DNA of 64,000 nt from the NCBI GenBank assembly GCA_015067185.1, contig SVMZ01000006.1:1-64000 (forward strand). The letters run 5' to 3'. The notes under the pieces are model-generated. The model made no database searches. It was not told the origin of the DNA and was given only the letters and a program-made list of their open reading frames with translations. The DNA is from Oscillospiraceae bacterium (GTDB lineage: Bacteria > Bacillota > Clostridia > Oscillospirales > Ruminococcaceae). Positions 33,994-42,790 of this stretch are shown here, in pieces. The first letter of the stretch is position 1. The number at the start of each line of letters is the position of its first letter. A program made the position numbers and the translations under genes.

Positions 33994-35346
33994 TCACATG
34001 CCGGGAAAATCAGGCATATTCGCCATCATACGACGCATCTGCTTTGATTTTTTACCGTTGCCGGTAAACTGCTTCATCATCTTCTGCATCTGCTCAAACT
34101 GTCTGAGCAGACGGTTAACGTCTTCCACTTTGGTTCCGCTTCCTGCGGCAATTCTACGTTTGCGGGAGGGATCAATAATCGAAGGTTTCAAACGCTCCTT
34201 CATAGTCATGGAGCAGATCATCGCTTCGATCTTGCGCATCTCTTTCTCGCCGCGTTCAGCATCCTCATCCTTGATGTTGCCTACGCCCGGGATCATCGCC
34301 AGAATCTGGCTGAGCGGTCCCATTTTATGCATCTGACGCATCTGCTCCAGCAGATCGTTCATATCAAAGGCGTTTTCTTTCAGCTTATTGGCCATCTTCT
34401 CTGCCGAGGAGAGATCCATCTCTTTTTCGGCTTTCTCAATCAGAGAGAGCACATCGCCCATGCCGAGAATGCGGGATGCCATTCTATCGGGATAAAATGG
34501 CTCCAGATCGGTGATCTTTTCACCCATACCAACAAATTTGATGGGTTTGCCTGTTACGGCACGGATGGAGAGTGCAGCTCCGCCGCGGGTATCACCATCC
34601 AGCTTGGTGAGGATGACGCCGTCCACTTCAAGCAGATCATTGAAGGCTTTGGCAGCATTGACCGCATCCTGTCCTGCCATGGAGTCTACAACAAAGAGGA
34701 TCTCATCCGGCTTGATTTCGCGTTTCAGTTCTGAAAGCTCTTCCATGAGCTGTTCATCAATGTGGAGACGGCCGGCGGTATCGATAATAACGATGTCATT
34801 GCCGTAATCTTCTGCCTGTTTCAGCGCCTTTTTAGCAATATCCAGCGGTTTGCTCTTGCCCATCTCAAAGACAGGCACTCCAGCAGCTTCACCAATCACT
34901 TTCAACTGATCTATAGCTGCGGGACGATAGATATCGCAGGCAACCAGCATCGGGCGTTTTCCCTGCTTTTTAAAGCTGAGAGCCAATTTTCCCGCATGGG
35001 TGGTTTTACCGGCACCCTGCAGACCGCACATCATAATGATGGTGGGGATTTTGGATGAGATATTGATTCTTGCGTTACTCTCGCCCATAAGTCTTGTCAA
35101 CTCTTCGTTGACAATTTTAATCACCTGCTGTGCAGGTGTCAGGCTTTCCAGTACGTTCAATCCGATGGCACGCTCTGTTACATCCGCGATAAAACTCTTT
35201 GCCACTTTATAGTTGACGTCCGCTTCCAGAAGGGCCATACGCACCTCGCGCATCGCTTCCTTTACGTCGGATTCGCTCAGCTTACCTTTGGATTTCAGCC
35301 GTTTGAAAGCAGCATTCAATTTTTCGGAAAGACCTTCAAAGGCCAT
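33994..35346 (-). CDS. ffh: Signal recognition particle protein Ffh
   Basis: 450 residues from ATG 35346 (AAAGGGA upstream). N domain, G domain with GLQGAGKTTHAGKLA (G1), DTAGRLHIDEQLMEEL (G3) and TKLDGDTRGGAALS (G4), and a methionine-rich M domain (DMNDLLEQMRQMHKMGPLSQI...). It binds signal peptides and SRP RNA and targets ribosomes to FtsY at the membrane. It is preceded by ylxM, as usual in Firmicutes. The SRP RNA gene was not seen in the window. Confidence 0.98.
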   Translation of the reverse strand: MAFEGLSEKLNAAFKRLKSKGKLSESDVKEAMREVRMALLEADVNYKVAKSFIADVTERAIGLNVLESLTPAQQVIKIVNEELTRLMGESNARINISSKIPTIIMMCGLQGAGKTTHAGKLALSFKKQGKRPMLVACDIYRPAAIDQLKVIGEAAGVPVFEMGKSKPLDIAKKALKQAEDYGNDIVIIDTAGRLHIDEQLMEELSELKREIKPDEILFVVDSMAGQDAVNAAKAFNDLLEVDGVILTKLDGDTRGGAALSIRAVTGKPIKFVGMGEKITDLEPFYPDRMASRILGMGDVLSLIEKAEKEMDLSSAEKMANKLKENAFDMNDLLEQMRQMHKMGPLSQILAMIPGVGNIKDEDAERGEKEMRKIEAMICSMTMKERLKPSIIDPSRKRRIAAGSGTKVEDVNRLLRQFEQMQKMMKQFTGNGKKSKQMRRMMANMPDFPGM

Positions 35347-35399
35347 ATTATCATCCCTTTCAGCTGATTTTCTGCCGTGCTTTTTCAGCACCTTCTATT

Positions 35400-35774
35400 T
35401 TACACAGCCTCTTCGGCCAGATGTCTTGCAATCTTTTCTATGTTTCCCAGAATTCTTGACATTTCCAGTGACGGAACATCGACTCTGTTAATACGTTCCG
35501 CTTCCCGGGACATAGCAACAATCTCGTCCAGACCCTCCTGCAGCTTTTTGGCTTTATCCAGAAGGCAAAGTTTTTCTTCCATTTCAATCAGCGCCGCCTC
35601 CGCGTGCTTAATGGAATCCCGTACGCCCTGCCGGGTTATCCCCGTATGCTCAGCAATCTCCGCCAATGAGAGATCTTCGCTGTAATAAAGCTCAAAAACT
35701 TCCTGCTGTTTTTCGGTGAGTACATTGCCGTAAAAATCATATAAAACCGATAATTTTAAATTTTTTTCCGACAT
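35400..35774 (-). CDS. ylxM: YlxM-family DNA-binding protein (UPF0122)
   Basis: 124 residues with a sigma-region-4-like HTH: VLTEKQQEVFELYYSEDLSLAEIAEHTGITRQGVRDSIKHAEAAL. YlxM is linked to ffh across Firmicutes and Mollicutes and is thought to modulate SRP. It is the first gene of the operon behind a consensus promoter. Confidence 0.94.
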   Translation of the reverse strand: MSEKNLKLSVLYDFYGNVLTEKQQEVFELYYSEDLSLAEIAEHTGITRQGVRDSIKHAEAALIEMEEKLCLLDKAKKLQEGLDEIVAMSREAERINRVDVPSLEMSRILGNIEKIARHLAEEAV

Positions 35775-35837
35775 CTCAGTGATACTCTCCCGGGTCTTTT
35801 CTGTATTGTAAAGTTTTTTTCTTTACACGCCTCTACT

Positions 35838-35866
35838 ATTATAATCGTTAAATTGCTTAATGTCAA
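35838..35866 (-). promoter_or_regulatory. Consensus promoter of the ylxM-ffh-rpsP-khpA-rimM-trmD operon
   Basis: On the minus strand: a perfect TTGACA, a 17-bp spacer and a perfect TATAAT, about 64 bp before the ylxM ATG. Confidence 0.85.
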
Positions 35867-35928
35867 GTACTATTTAAAGTAAAATCCTCCAAATATTCAA
35901 AAAACGCGGATTTTTCTTTGCAAAAGCC

Positions 35929-35957
35929 TTGACTTTTTCCATTTAGTGTAATATGAT
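35929..35957 (+). promoter_or_regulatory. Predicted promoter of sigH
   Basis: TTGACT (35929-35934), a 17-bp spacer and TATGAT (35952-35957), divergent from the ylxM promoter. Confidence 0.65.
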
Positions 35958-36010
35958 TAGTCTTACAGATGTATCTTAGTAAAACAGTTTTGTGAAAGGG
36001 CTTTCACTGT

Positions 36011-36598
36011 ATGGCAGTTACCGGAAAGCGATCTGACGAGGAGCTTGTACTTCTTGCAAAAGGCGGCGATACTTCCGCCCTTGAGAAGCTTCTCTCCCGT
36101 TATGCAAACGCTTTCAGAGAGAACAGTTTTACACTTTCCTCTCTTGGTCTGGATTCTGATGATATTGCACAGGAATCCATGCTTGCTGTTGTTGAAGCGG
36201 TGAGAAGTTTTTCTTCCGCAAAACAGGTCTCTTTCAAAACTTTTGTCCTGACATGTATCAGCAACCGAATTTATTCCCTGCTGAGAAGCCATGCCGGCAA
36301 AAAACACAGCCCTTTGAACGAGCGGCTGCCTTTGAAAGAAATCGACTCCTGTGATACATTACAGTTCTCGTTAAAGTTCAGCGAGGATCCTGAAGCGTTA
36401 GTGATCAAACAAGAGCATGACCGTCACATCTGGCAGCAAATAGATTCTGTTTTGTCTGATTTTGAATGTGCGGCGTTCAAGGCGTATCTCAGCGGATACT
36501 CCTATGAGGAAATGGCCAAACAGTTTGGCTGCAGTGTAAAATCCATTGATAACGCCCTGCACCGCTCAAAACTAAAGCTGAAATCCATTGAATTTTAG
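36011..36598 (+). CDS. sigH: RNA polymerase sigma factor, SigH-like
   Basis: 195 residues. Region 2 is SDEELVLLAKGGDTSALEKLLSRY...DDIAQESMLAVVEAVRSF...FKTFVLTCISNRIYSLLRS; region 4 ends in the near-diagnostic CSVKSIDNALHRSKLKLK. Compared with the roughly 218-residue SigH of Bacillus it lacks the N-terminal extension, and some core residues differ (IAQES for IVQEG). SigH drives the transition to sporulation or competence. It lies 35 kb from spo0A in this window. GAAAGG precedes the ATG. Confidence 0.82.
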   Translation: MAVTGKRSDEELVLLAKGGDTSALEKLLSRYANAFRENSFTLSSLGLDSDDIAQESMLAVVEAVRSFSSAKQVSFKTFVLTCISNRIYSLLRSHAGKKHSPLNERLPLKEIDSCDTLQFSLKFSEDPEALVIKQEHDRHIWQQIDSVLSDFECAAFKAYLSGYSYEEMAKQFGCSVKSIDNALHRSKLKLKSIEF

Positions 36599-36733
36599 CG
36601 CTTTCCCTCCCACCCCGTTTTCAGCGGCTGATATCTGCCGTTGTAAGAAAATATGCCCTTAGTCTCATGCATTGCGTCAAGCGCGTTCTTGTGTGTCGAC
36701 GGGCACAAATTATTATCAAGTGAGGTAAAAACC

Positions 36734-37009
36734 ATGTACGCAGACAAAACACTGACATGCAAAGAGTGCGGAGCCGAGTTCGTTTTCACCGCTGGTGAGC
36801 AGGAATTCTACGCTGAGAGAGGCTTTGTTAACGAGCCCCAGCGCTGCAAGGCTTGCCGTGATGCTCGCAAGAACAACGCTAAGACCCAGAAAGAAATGTT
36901 CACCACCACCTGTGCTGCTTGCGGCGCAGAGGCAAAGGTTCCCTTTAAGCCCAGAGAGGACCGTCCCGTATACTGCAGCGAGTGCTTCGCTAAGATGAAG
37001 GCTGAATAA
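36734..37009 (+). CDS. Zinc-ribbon protein (zf-trcl type)
   Basis: 91 residues from ATG 36734 (GTGAGG upstream); an upstream in-frame ATG at 36653 has no ribosome site. Two CxxC pairs form one ribbon (LTCKECGAEFVFT...QRCKACRDAR) and two more follow (TTCAACGAEAKVPF...VYCSECFAKMK). It is rich in Lys/Arg in the linker, so nucleic-acid binding is possible. The family is common in Clostridia and uncharacterised. A terminator follows. Confidence 0.88.
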   Translation: MYADKTLTCKECGAEFVFTAGEQEFYAERGFVNEPQRCKACRDARKNNAKTQKEMFTTTCAACGAEAKVPFKPREDRPVYCSECFAKMKAE

Positions 37010-37036
37010 TTTTATTCATCATAAATCATCAATGAT

Positions 37037-37070
37037 CTGCCCGAATGTTAATGCATTCGGGCAGTTTTTT
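37037..37070 (+). terminator. Intrinsic terminator
   Basis: CTGCCCGAATG (37037-37047) pairs with CATTCGGGCAG (37054-37064), followed by TTTTTT. The gap from here to 37250 holds only the next promoter region. Confidence 0.92.
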
Positions 37071-37177
37071 ATTGTCTCCTCCCGAATTTTCTTCTGCCTA
37101 TTCTTCGCGTAAATATAAAATACATTTGGACGATTTTACATTTTTTAAGATTTTATTCTCTATTCAAGGAGCGGAAT

Positions 37178-37226
37178 ATGGTATAATATGTAACCAGAAA
37201 GATTTTTAATACATCTGTTACCATAT
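37178..37226 (+). promoter_or_regulatory. Promoter region of the sugar cluster with an imperfect inverted repeat
   Basis: A TATAAT box (37183-37188) has no good -35, which suggests activator dependence. Just downstream, ATATGTAACCAGA (37186-37198) and TCTGTTACCATAT (37214-37226) form an inverted repeat with one shifted base in each arm, a candidate operator or leader hairpin. Confidence 0.45.
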
Positions 37227-37249
37227 CTGTCGGAAAAGGAGGTTTTCAT

Positions 37250-38734
37250 ATGCTGTTGGCAGGTTTGGATATTGGCAGTACCGGCTGTAAAATTACAGTT
37301 TATTCACAGGAAGGAACGTTTCTTGGACGTATCTATCAGGATTATCCTGTCGGACGCAGTCATTCGGAACATGAGGTAGATCCAAAAGCAATTTGGGATG
37401 CTGTTCGGGATATCATTCAAAAAGCTGCAAAAGTATATCCCTGTATCGGCGGCATTGGCATTGCCAGCTTCGGCGAATCCTTTGCACTGTTGGATCAACA
37501 GGATCGTATTCTCTTCCCCGCTATGCTCTATACCGATTCCCGCGGTGAAACCGAAGCGGAGGAACTGGCACAAAAACTGGGCCGTGAGCGGATCATTGAA
37601 ATAACCGGTACCTCTCCGGCTGCCATGTACAGCCTCCCCAAGCTGATGTGGATTCGGAAAAATAAACCGGACATATGGGCTTGCACTGATAAAATTCTTC
37701 TCATGGAGGATTATATCGTTTATATGCTGACCGGCAAGCGTCAGATCGACTATTCTCTTGCCGCCAGAACCATGGCCTTCGATATTCAAACCCTGTGCTG
37801 GAGCGATGAGCTTTGTGAGGCTGCCGGCGTTGATAAAACTCTTTTCTCTCAGCCAGTGGCAACAGGAACCAGTGCCGGCAGAGTAAAACCCATACTTTGT
37901 GAAGAGTTGGGGCTTGCACCCGATACGCTCATTGTTTCGGTCAGCCACGACCAGGTGGCGGCGGCCGTCGGCAGCGGCATCTTTGATGAAAGCTGTGCCG
38001 TAGACGGTGCCGGTACCGTGGAATGTATTACTCCCGTCTTTTCCTCCTTTGATGCCACCAAACTGGCAGAGGGAAAGTACGCCGTCATTCCCTATATCAC
38101 TCCCGGCAAATATGTCTGTTATGCCTTTTTGTTCACCGGCGGCTCACTGATTGACTGGTGCGTCAAAAGCATTGCCGGTTATGCAAAAATCAAAGCAGAT
38201 GAAACCGGCAAACGGATCTATAACGTACTGGAAGAAGAATGGGACGGCAACCCCACCGACCTGCTCCTTCTCCCCCACTTTGCAGGAGCAGCTACCCCTT
38301 ATATGGATACCGGCTGCCGCGGCGCAATTCTCGGACTTTCTCTGGAACATACCGAGCGTGATATCTACATCGCCTGCATGGAGGCAATCTGCCTTGAACT
38401 CCGGTTGAATATTGAAAAACTGCAAAGTGCCGGTGTAACGGTGGATACCCTCCGGGCTGTTGGAGGCGGTGCTAAGAGCAATGCCTGGATGCAGATGAAG
38501 GCTGATATTCTGAATATCCCCATCACCGTCCTTGCCTCAGAAGAAGCAGGTGCTGCAGGATGTGCTATGTTGGTGGGTGTTGCCTGTGGCATATTCAAAG
38601 ATATCCACAGTGCCGCAGAAATCCTGGTTGTACCCAAACATACCTATCTGCCCAGAGCAGCTTATCATTCTGCTTATGAAAACAAATATCAAAAATACCT
38701 CCGGTTGTACGATGCCGTGCGGCCGCTGATGTAA
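37250..38734 (+). CDS. FGGY-family carbohydrate kinase
   Basis: 494 residues, the normal length for xylulokinase-like proteins. N-terminal ATPase fold (LLAGLDIGSTGCKITVYSQEG), the FGGY region ATPYMDTGCRGAILGLSLEHTERDIYIACMEAI and the C-terminal AVGGGAKSNAWMQMKADILNIPI. It phosphorylates a ketose or polyol. It is the first gene of a kinase-aldolase-isomerase operon, so its substrate is likely the ketose produced by the isomerase at 39616. AAAAGGAGG precedes the ATG. Confidence 0.9.
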   Translation: MLLAGLDIGSTGCKITVYSQEGTFLGRIYQDYPVGRSHSEHEVDPKAIWDAVRDIIQKAAKVYPCIGGIGIASFGESFALLDQQDRILFPAMLYTDSRGETEAEELAQKLGRERIIEITGTSPAAMYSLPKLMWIRKNKPDIWACTDKILLMEDYIVYMLTGKRQIDYSLAARTMAFDIQTLCWSDELCEAAGVDKTLFSQPVATGTSAGRVKPILCEELGLAPDTLIVSVSHDQVAAAVGSGIFDESCAVDGAGTVECITPVFSSFDATKLAEGKYAVIPYITPGKYVCYAFLFTGGSLIDWCVKSIAGYAKIKADETGKRIYNVLEEEWDGNPTDLLLLPHFAGAATPYMDTGCRGAILGLSLEHTERDIYIACMEAICLELRLNIEKLQSAGVTVDTLRAVGGGAKSNAWMQMKADILNIPITVLASEEAGAAGCAMLVGVACGIFKDIHSAAEILVVPKHTYLPRAAYHSAYENKYQKYLRLYDAVRPLM

Positions 38735-38751
38735 AAAAGGAGAACTGAACA

Positions 38752-39585
38752 ATGTTAGTCGGGTTGAAAGATGTATTGGCCATTGCCGAAAAAAACAGTT
38801 ATGCCGTTGGTGCATTCAATGTTCCCAATCTGGAATGCATCCGCAGCGTCATCAACAATGCGGAGAAGTACAATGTTCCCGTTATTCTCAGCCACTTCCC
38901 GCCCCACGAATATGCCGCACCGTTGGATGTCATCGGTCCTATTATGCTGCTTTCCGCAGAGAGAGCCTCTGTTCCCGTTTGTGTCCATCTGGATCACTGC
39001 GACGATATGGAATACATGAAGCGTGCGCTTGATCTGGGCTTCACCGGCGTCATGTATGACGGCAGCACCCTTCCCTATGATGAAAATGTAGCGGGTACCC
39101 TTAAAGCAGTTGAACTTGCCCACAGCTATGGTGTCGGCATCGAAGCAGAGATTGGCAAACTGGCTGCCCGCGAAGGCGGTATTGATGACGGCGCTCCCAT
39201 TTATACCGAGCCGGAATTCGCCGTCCGCTTTGTGGCTGATACAGGGGTTGATGCTCTGGCCATCAGTTTTGGTACCAGTCATGGCATCTATAAATCCAAC
39301 CCGGTGCTGGATCTTGACCGGGTTGGTGAGATTGATAATTTGGTAGATGTTCCCCTGGTTATGCATGGCGGCAGCGGCGTATCCCCGGATGACTACCGTG
39401 CTGCCATCAAAAACGGCATCCGCAAGATCAATTACTTCTCCTATATGTCCAACGAAGGCACCAAGGCCGCTATCCAGCTGCTGAACAGCAAGGATATCAC
39501 CTTCTTCCAGGATATTACCTTTGCCGCTCAACAGGCTATGACTGCCGATGCCGAGAAAGCTATGAAAGTATTTTACAACCTATAA
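38752..39585 (+). CDS. Class II fructose-bisphosphate aldolase family protein
   Basis: 277 residues. Zinc and catalytic motifs: VHLDHCDD (Asp81, His82), YDGSTLPYDEN, GIEAEIGKLAAREGG, SFGTSHGIYKSN and VMHGGSGVSPDDYRAAIKNGIRKINYFSY. It resembles KbaY/GatY and related ketose-(bis)phosphate aldolases. It lies 17 bp after the kinase with AAAGGAG before the ATG. It should split the phosphorylated ketose into dihydroxyacetone phosphate or an analogue plus an aldehyde. Exact specificity is not readable. Confidence 0.9.
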   Translation: MLVGLKDVLAIAEKNSYAVGAFNVPNLECIRSVINNAEKYNVPVILSHFPPHEYAAPLDVIGPIMLLSAERASVPVCVHLDHCDDMEYMKRALDLGFTGVMYDGSTLPYDENVAGTLKAVELAHSYGVGIEAEIGKLAAREGGIDDGAPIYTEPEFAVRFVADTGVDALAISFGTSHGIYKSNPVLDLDRVGEIDNLVDVPLVMHGGSGVSPDDYRAAIKNGIRKINYFSYMSNEGTKAAIQLLNSKDITFFQDITFAAQQAMTADAEKAMKVFYNL

Positions 39586-39615
39586 TCTGCAAGAAAGAGA
39601 AGGGAGTCGAAAAAA

Positions 39616-41016
39616 ATGAAAAAGATGACTTTCGCACTCTGTTTTGGAAACAGAGGATTCATGCCCGGAGAACTTATTCTCGGTGCCCGTGACGATATGG
39701 TTAAAGCCGTAACCGCTGCCGGTTATAATTATATCATGATGGAAGAGGCCGCCACCCGTTTCGGCGCTGTGGAGACCCGTGATGAGGGCAGACTCTACGC
39801 CAGATGGCTCAAAGAGCACGAGGGAGAATACGACGGCGTTATCTTCTCCATGCCTATTTTTGTAGATGAAAACGGTGCTGCCGAGGCGCTCAGAGATGCC
39901 GGTGTTCCCATTCTCCTTCAGGCTTATCCCGATGAGATTGGCAAGATGGATTTCCAGCACAGACGCGACGCCTACTGCGGCAAGTTCAGTGTAACTGACG
40001 TTTTCGGTCAATATGGCATTCCCTTTACGGTTATGAAGCCCCATGTCGTTCATCCTCTGACTGAGAAATTTGCCGAAAACCTCAGAGATTTTGCCGCTGT
40101 TTGCCGTGTTGTCAATGGTATGAAGCGTTTCACCATCGGCTGCATCGGTGCACGTACCACCGCCTTCAAAACCACCCGTTTCGATGAGATCGCCATGCAG
40201 AAATACGGTATTACCGTTGAGAGCTTTGACCTCTCCGAGTTGGTATTCAAAGTACAGAAAAAAGCAGATGACGATGCAGCCGTCCTCGCCCGTATCGAAC
40301 GACTCCGCAGCTACACCAACTTCAGCGGTGTTCCCTCTGCCAACATGATTACCCTTGCCAAAATCAGCGTTGTTATTGACGAATACATCGATACCTATCA
40401 TCTTGATGCTATTACCCTGCGCTGCTGGAATGAGATGGAGGAAATCCTCCGCGTATGTCCCTGCGTGCTGCTCAGTGAGCTCAACGACCGCGGCATGGTC
40501 GCTTCCTGTGAAATTGACCTCTGCAGCGCCATCACCATGCGTGCCATGAACCTTGCCAGTGAGCAGCCTACCGCGGTACTCGACTGGAACAACAACTACG
40601 GCGACGATGAGAACAAAGTAATCCTCTTCCACTGCGGCCCCGTTGCCCAGAGTCTGATGACTGCAAAGGGTACCGTTACCGAACATAAAATGTTTGCCAA
40701 AAATGATCCTGGCAGCGGCTGGGGCTCCAATGAAGGCAGAATCAAAGAAATGCCCATCACCATCTCCAACTGCCAAACTAAGGACGGCAAACTGATTGTC
40801 TATCTCAGCGAAGGACGTTTTACTAATGATCCTATTGAAGATACCTTTTTCGGCTGCGGCGGCGTTGCCGAGATTGATGATCTTCAGAATAAGCTCCTCA
40901 AACTGGCAAGAGGCGGCTTCAAACATCACACCGCCATTGGTATGGGACACATGAAGAAAATACTCAGCGAGGCTTTTACCGAATATCTCCACTATGATCT
41001 GGTTGAGATCGACTAA
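39616..41016 (+). CDS. L-fucose/L-arabinose isomerase family protein
   Basis: 466 residues. It has the FucI/AraA-like layout: an N-terminal Rossmann-like domain (ALCFGNRGFMPGEL, EEYDGVIFSMPIFVDENGA-type region), a central metal-binding part (CWNEMEEILRVCPCVLLSELNDRGMVASCEIDLCSAITM with Glu and Asp ligands), and a C-terminal beta domain. It would convert an aldose to a ketose, feeding the kinase and aldolase upstream in the same operon. FucI proper is about 590 residues, so this belongs to the shorter, poorly characterised branch. Confidence 0.85.
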   Translation: MKKMTFALCFGNRGFMPGELILGARDDMVKAVTAAGYNYIMMEEAATRFGAVETRDEGRLYARWLKEHEGEYDGVIFSMPIFVDENGAAEALRDAGVPILLQAYPDEIGKMDFQHRRDAYCGKFSVTDVFGQYGIPFTVMKPHVVHPLTEKFAENLRDFAAVCRVVNGMKRFTIGCIGARTTAFKTTRFDEIAMQKYGITVESFDLSELVFKVQKKADDDAAVLARIERLRSYTNFSGVPSANMITLAKISVVIDEYIDTYHLDAITLRCWNEMEEILRVCPCVLLSELNDRGMVASCEIDLCSAITMRAMNLASEQPTAVLDWNNNYGDDENKVILFHCGPVAQSLMTAKGTVTEHKMFAKNDPGSGWGSNEGRIKEMPITISNCQTKDGKLIVYLSEGRFTNDPIEDTFFGCGGVAEIDDLQNKLLKLARGGFKHHTAIGMGHMKKILSEAFTEYLHYDLVEID

Positions 41017-41028
41017 TCGGTATTCTCA

Positions 41029-41066
41029 GGCAGAAGTTCGCCTACGCGGACTTCTGCTTTTCTTTT
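41029..41066 (+). terminator. Terminator of the kinase-aldolase-isomerase operon
   Basis: GGCAGAAGTTCGC pairs with GCGGACTTCTGC (one G-T pair) around a CTAC-type loop, followed by TTTTCTTTT. Confidence 0.85.
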
Positions 41067-41095
41067 CATTTCTACAGAAAACAAAAGCTTTTCTC

Positions 41096-41124
41096 TTGAT
41101 ATTCGCTTTCCTATCATATATAAT
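41096..41124 (+). promoter_or_regulatory. Predicted promoter of the URO-D-like gene
   Basis: TTGATA (41096-41101), a 17-bp spacer and TATAAT (41119-41124). Confidence 0.7.
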
Positions 41125-41182
41125 ATGGTCATATTAAAACTTCTCCCCCCCGTGTAAATCCACAATTCCGGAGGTAATTCCT

Positions 41183-42253
41183 ATGATCTACAAACAAGAT
41201 TTTGAAAATGCCAAACTTCACTGGCGCGCCTTTTGGGAAAAGGAAGTCATCGACCGTCCTGCTCTCTGTGTTACCTCCCCCAAGCGTGACAGACCTTATC
41301 ACCCCTATAATCTGACTCCTACTATAAGCTACTTTGCCTGTATGCAGGATGGCTGGACAGAACATCTTCCGCTGTTGGAACAGCATATGGAAAGCACCTG
41401 GTACGGCGGAGAAGCAATCCCTCAGCTTGATGTTACCCTTGGTCCGGATGAATATGCAGCATTTCTCGGCGGCCGCCTGGAGGCCATCCGCGGCAATCCC
41501 ACCACTTGGTCTGTACCGGTGTGGAATTCCCTCGAGGGACTCAACATTGCCATTGATCACACCGAGGACGGTTATTTTGAACGGCTGCGCCGTGTTTTCC
41601 GAGAGCTTTCCGTCTGGTCTGAAAACAAATGTCTGCTGAATATGCTGGATTTTCACAGTCATCTCGATGCACTTTGTGCCCTTCGTGACCCGGCTGAAAC
41701 CTGCATGGATATTATGGATGACCCCGACGCCGTGGTACAGGCACTGAACGGCATTGCCGCCACCTATCCCGAAATTTTCGAAGCTTTCTATACCGATGGA
41801 TGTATGGAAAAGCGCGGCAGCATTGGCTGGGGCCCGACTTATCTTGAAAAAGGTCGTTTTGCCATTGTCAGCTGCGACTTCTCCTGTCTGCTCGGCGCAG
41901 AACAGGGCAAAAAATTTTTCCTGCCCTATGTGGAGCAGGAGATCGACTATCTTGATCGCTCTCTCTATCATCTTGACGGCAAAGATGCCCTTGTACACCT
42001 GGAGCATCTGTTAGCTATAGAAAAACTAGACTGCATTCAATGGGTTCCCGGCGCCGGCGCACCACGTTCCATTGAGTGGATGGATCTTCTGAAAAAAATT
42101 CAGCAAGTAGGCAAAAGTCTTTGGATCTTTGACTGGACACCGGATGAGATCCGCACGCATTTTCGCGAGTTGGATCCCGCCAAAGTTGTCTTCTCCGTAC
42201 ACTGTGATTCGCAGGATGATGCAGAACGGCTGTTGGAAGACATTCGACTGTAA
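41183..42253 (+). CDS. Uroporphyrinogen decarboxylase-like protein of unknown substrate
   Basis: 356 residues. The overall fold pattern, with a TIM-barrel-like C-terminal half (GSIGWGPTYLEKGRFAIVSCDFSCLLG...FFLPYVEQEIDYLDRSLYHLDGKDALVHLEHLL...IQWVPGAGAP), resembles the URO-D/methyltransferase-like proteins that occur next to sugar genes in Firmicutes. It is not HemE: the usual HemE N-terminal Arg motifs are absent and there are no other heme genes. It is transcribed separately from the sugar operon. GGAGG precedes the ATG. Function is unknown. Confidence 0.65.
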   Translation: MIYKQDFENAKLHWRAFWEKEVIDRPALCVTSPKRDRPYHPYNLTPTISYFACMQDGWTEHLPLLEQHMESTWYGGEAIPQLDVTLGPDEYAAFLGGRLEAIRGNPTTWSVPVWNSLEGLNIAIDHTEDGYFERLRRVFRELSVWSENKCLLNMLDFHSHLDALCALRDPAETCMDIMDDPDAVVQALNGIAATYPEIFEAFYTDGCMEKRGSIGWGPTYLEKGRFAIVSCDFSCLLGAEQGKKFFLPYVEQEIDYLDRSLYHLDGKDALVHLEHLLAIEKLDCIQWVPGAGAPRSIEWMDLLKKIQQVGKSLWIFDWTPDEIRTHFRELDPAKVVFSVHCDSQDDAERLLEDIRL

Positions 42254-42257
42254 ACAA

Positions 42258-42294
42258 AAAACGCGGGCATCAAGTTTTTCCTCGTGCCCGCGTT
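42258..42294. terminator. Terminator between convergent genes
   Basis: AACGCGGGCA (42260-42269) pairs with TGCCCGCGTT (42285-42294). The better T-run is on the minus strand. Confidence 0.85.
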
Positions 42295-42306
42295 CTACTT
42301 TTCTGC

Positions 42307-42678
42307 TTATTTTTTCATGGGAAGAATCTCAAGCCAATAGCCATCGGGATCCTCGATAAAATAGAGACCCATAGCCGGATTCTCGAAACAGACACAGCCC
42401 ATTTCCTTATGCTTGGCAAAAGCTGCATCAAAGTCCTCGGTGCGGAAAGCCAGATGGATCTCGTTATCACCGAGATCATAGGGCTCGGTGCGGTCTCTGA
42501 GCCAGGTAAGCTCAATGGTGTGTTCAGACTGGGAATTGCCGATAAAAACAAGCTTAAAACTGCCGTCTGCAGCCTCATGAGAGGAGACAGGTTCCAATCC
42601 AAGCGCCTCAGAATAAAATTTCAGGCTCTTATCCAAATCAAGAACATTGAAATTGTTGTGCACCATTTTAAAATTCAT
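42307..42678 (-). CDS. VOC-family protein (glyoxalase I-like)
   Basis: 123 residues in two beta-alpha-beta-beta-beta halves: MVHNNFNVLDLDKSLKFYSEALGLEPVSS and NEIHLAFRTEDFDAAFAKHKEMGCVCFENPAMGLYFIEDPDGYWLEILP. The putative metal ligands His7 (MVHNN), Glu in IELTW, His in IHLAF and Glu in WLEIL fit a GloA-like enzyme. It may detoxify methylglyoxal, consistent with triose-phosphate production by the aldolase nearby; this link is inference. AAAGGAG lies upstream of the ATG. Confidence 0.88.
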   Translation of the reverse strand: MNFKMVHNNFNVLDLDKSLKFYSEALGLEPVSSHEAADGSFKLVFIGNSQSEHTIELTWLRDRTEPYDLGDNEIHLAFRTEDFDAAFAKHKEMGCVCFENPAMGLYFIEDPDGYWLEILPMKK

Positions 42679-42726
42679 ATCATACTCTCCTTTGGTAATT
42701 GATTAAACCCAAATGAATATAAAACA

Positions 42727-42770
42727 ACGCCGCAAGCTGACCTGCTGCGCAAGGAGACAGGTTGCGGCGT
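42727..42770 (-). terminator. Terminator of the rubrerythrin gene
   Basis: ACGCCGCAA (42727-42735) pairs with TTGCGGCGT (42762-42770), with an inner CCTG/CAGG pairing. TTGTTTT follows on the minus strand. Confidence 0.8.
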
Positions 42771-42790
42771 ATAATGCATAAATCTTTTTA

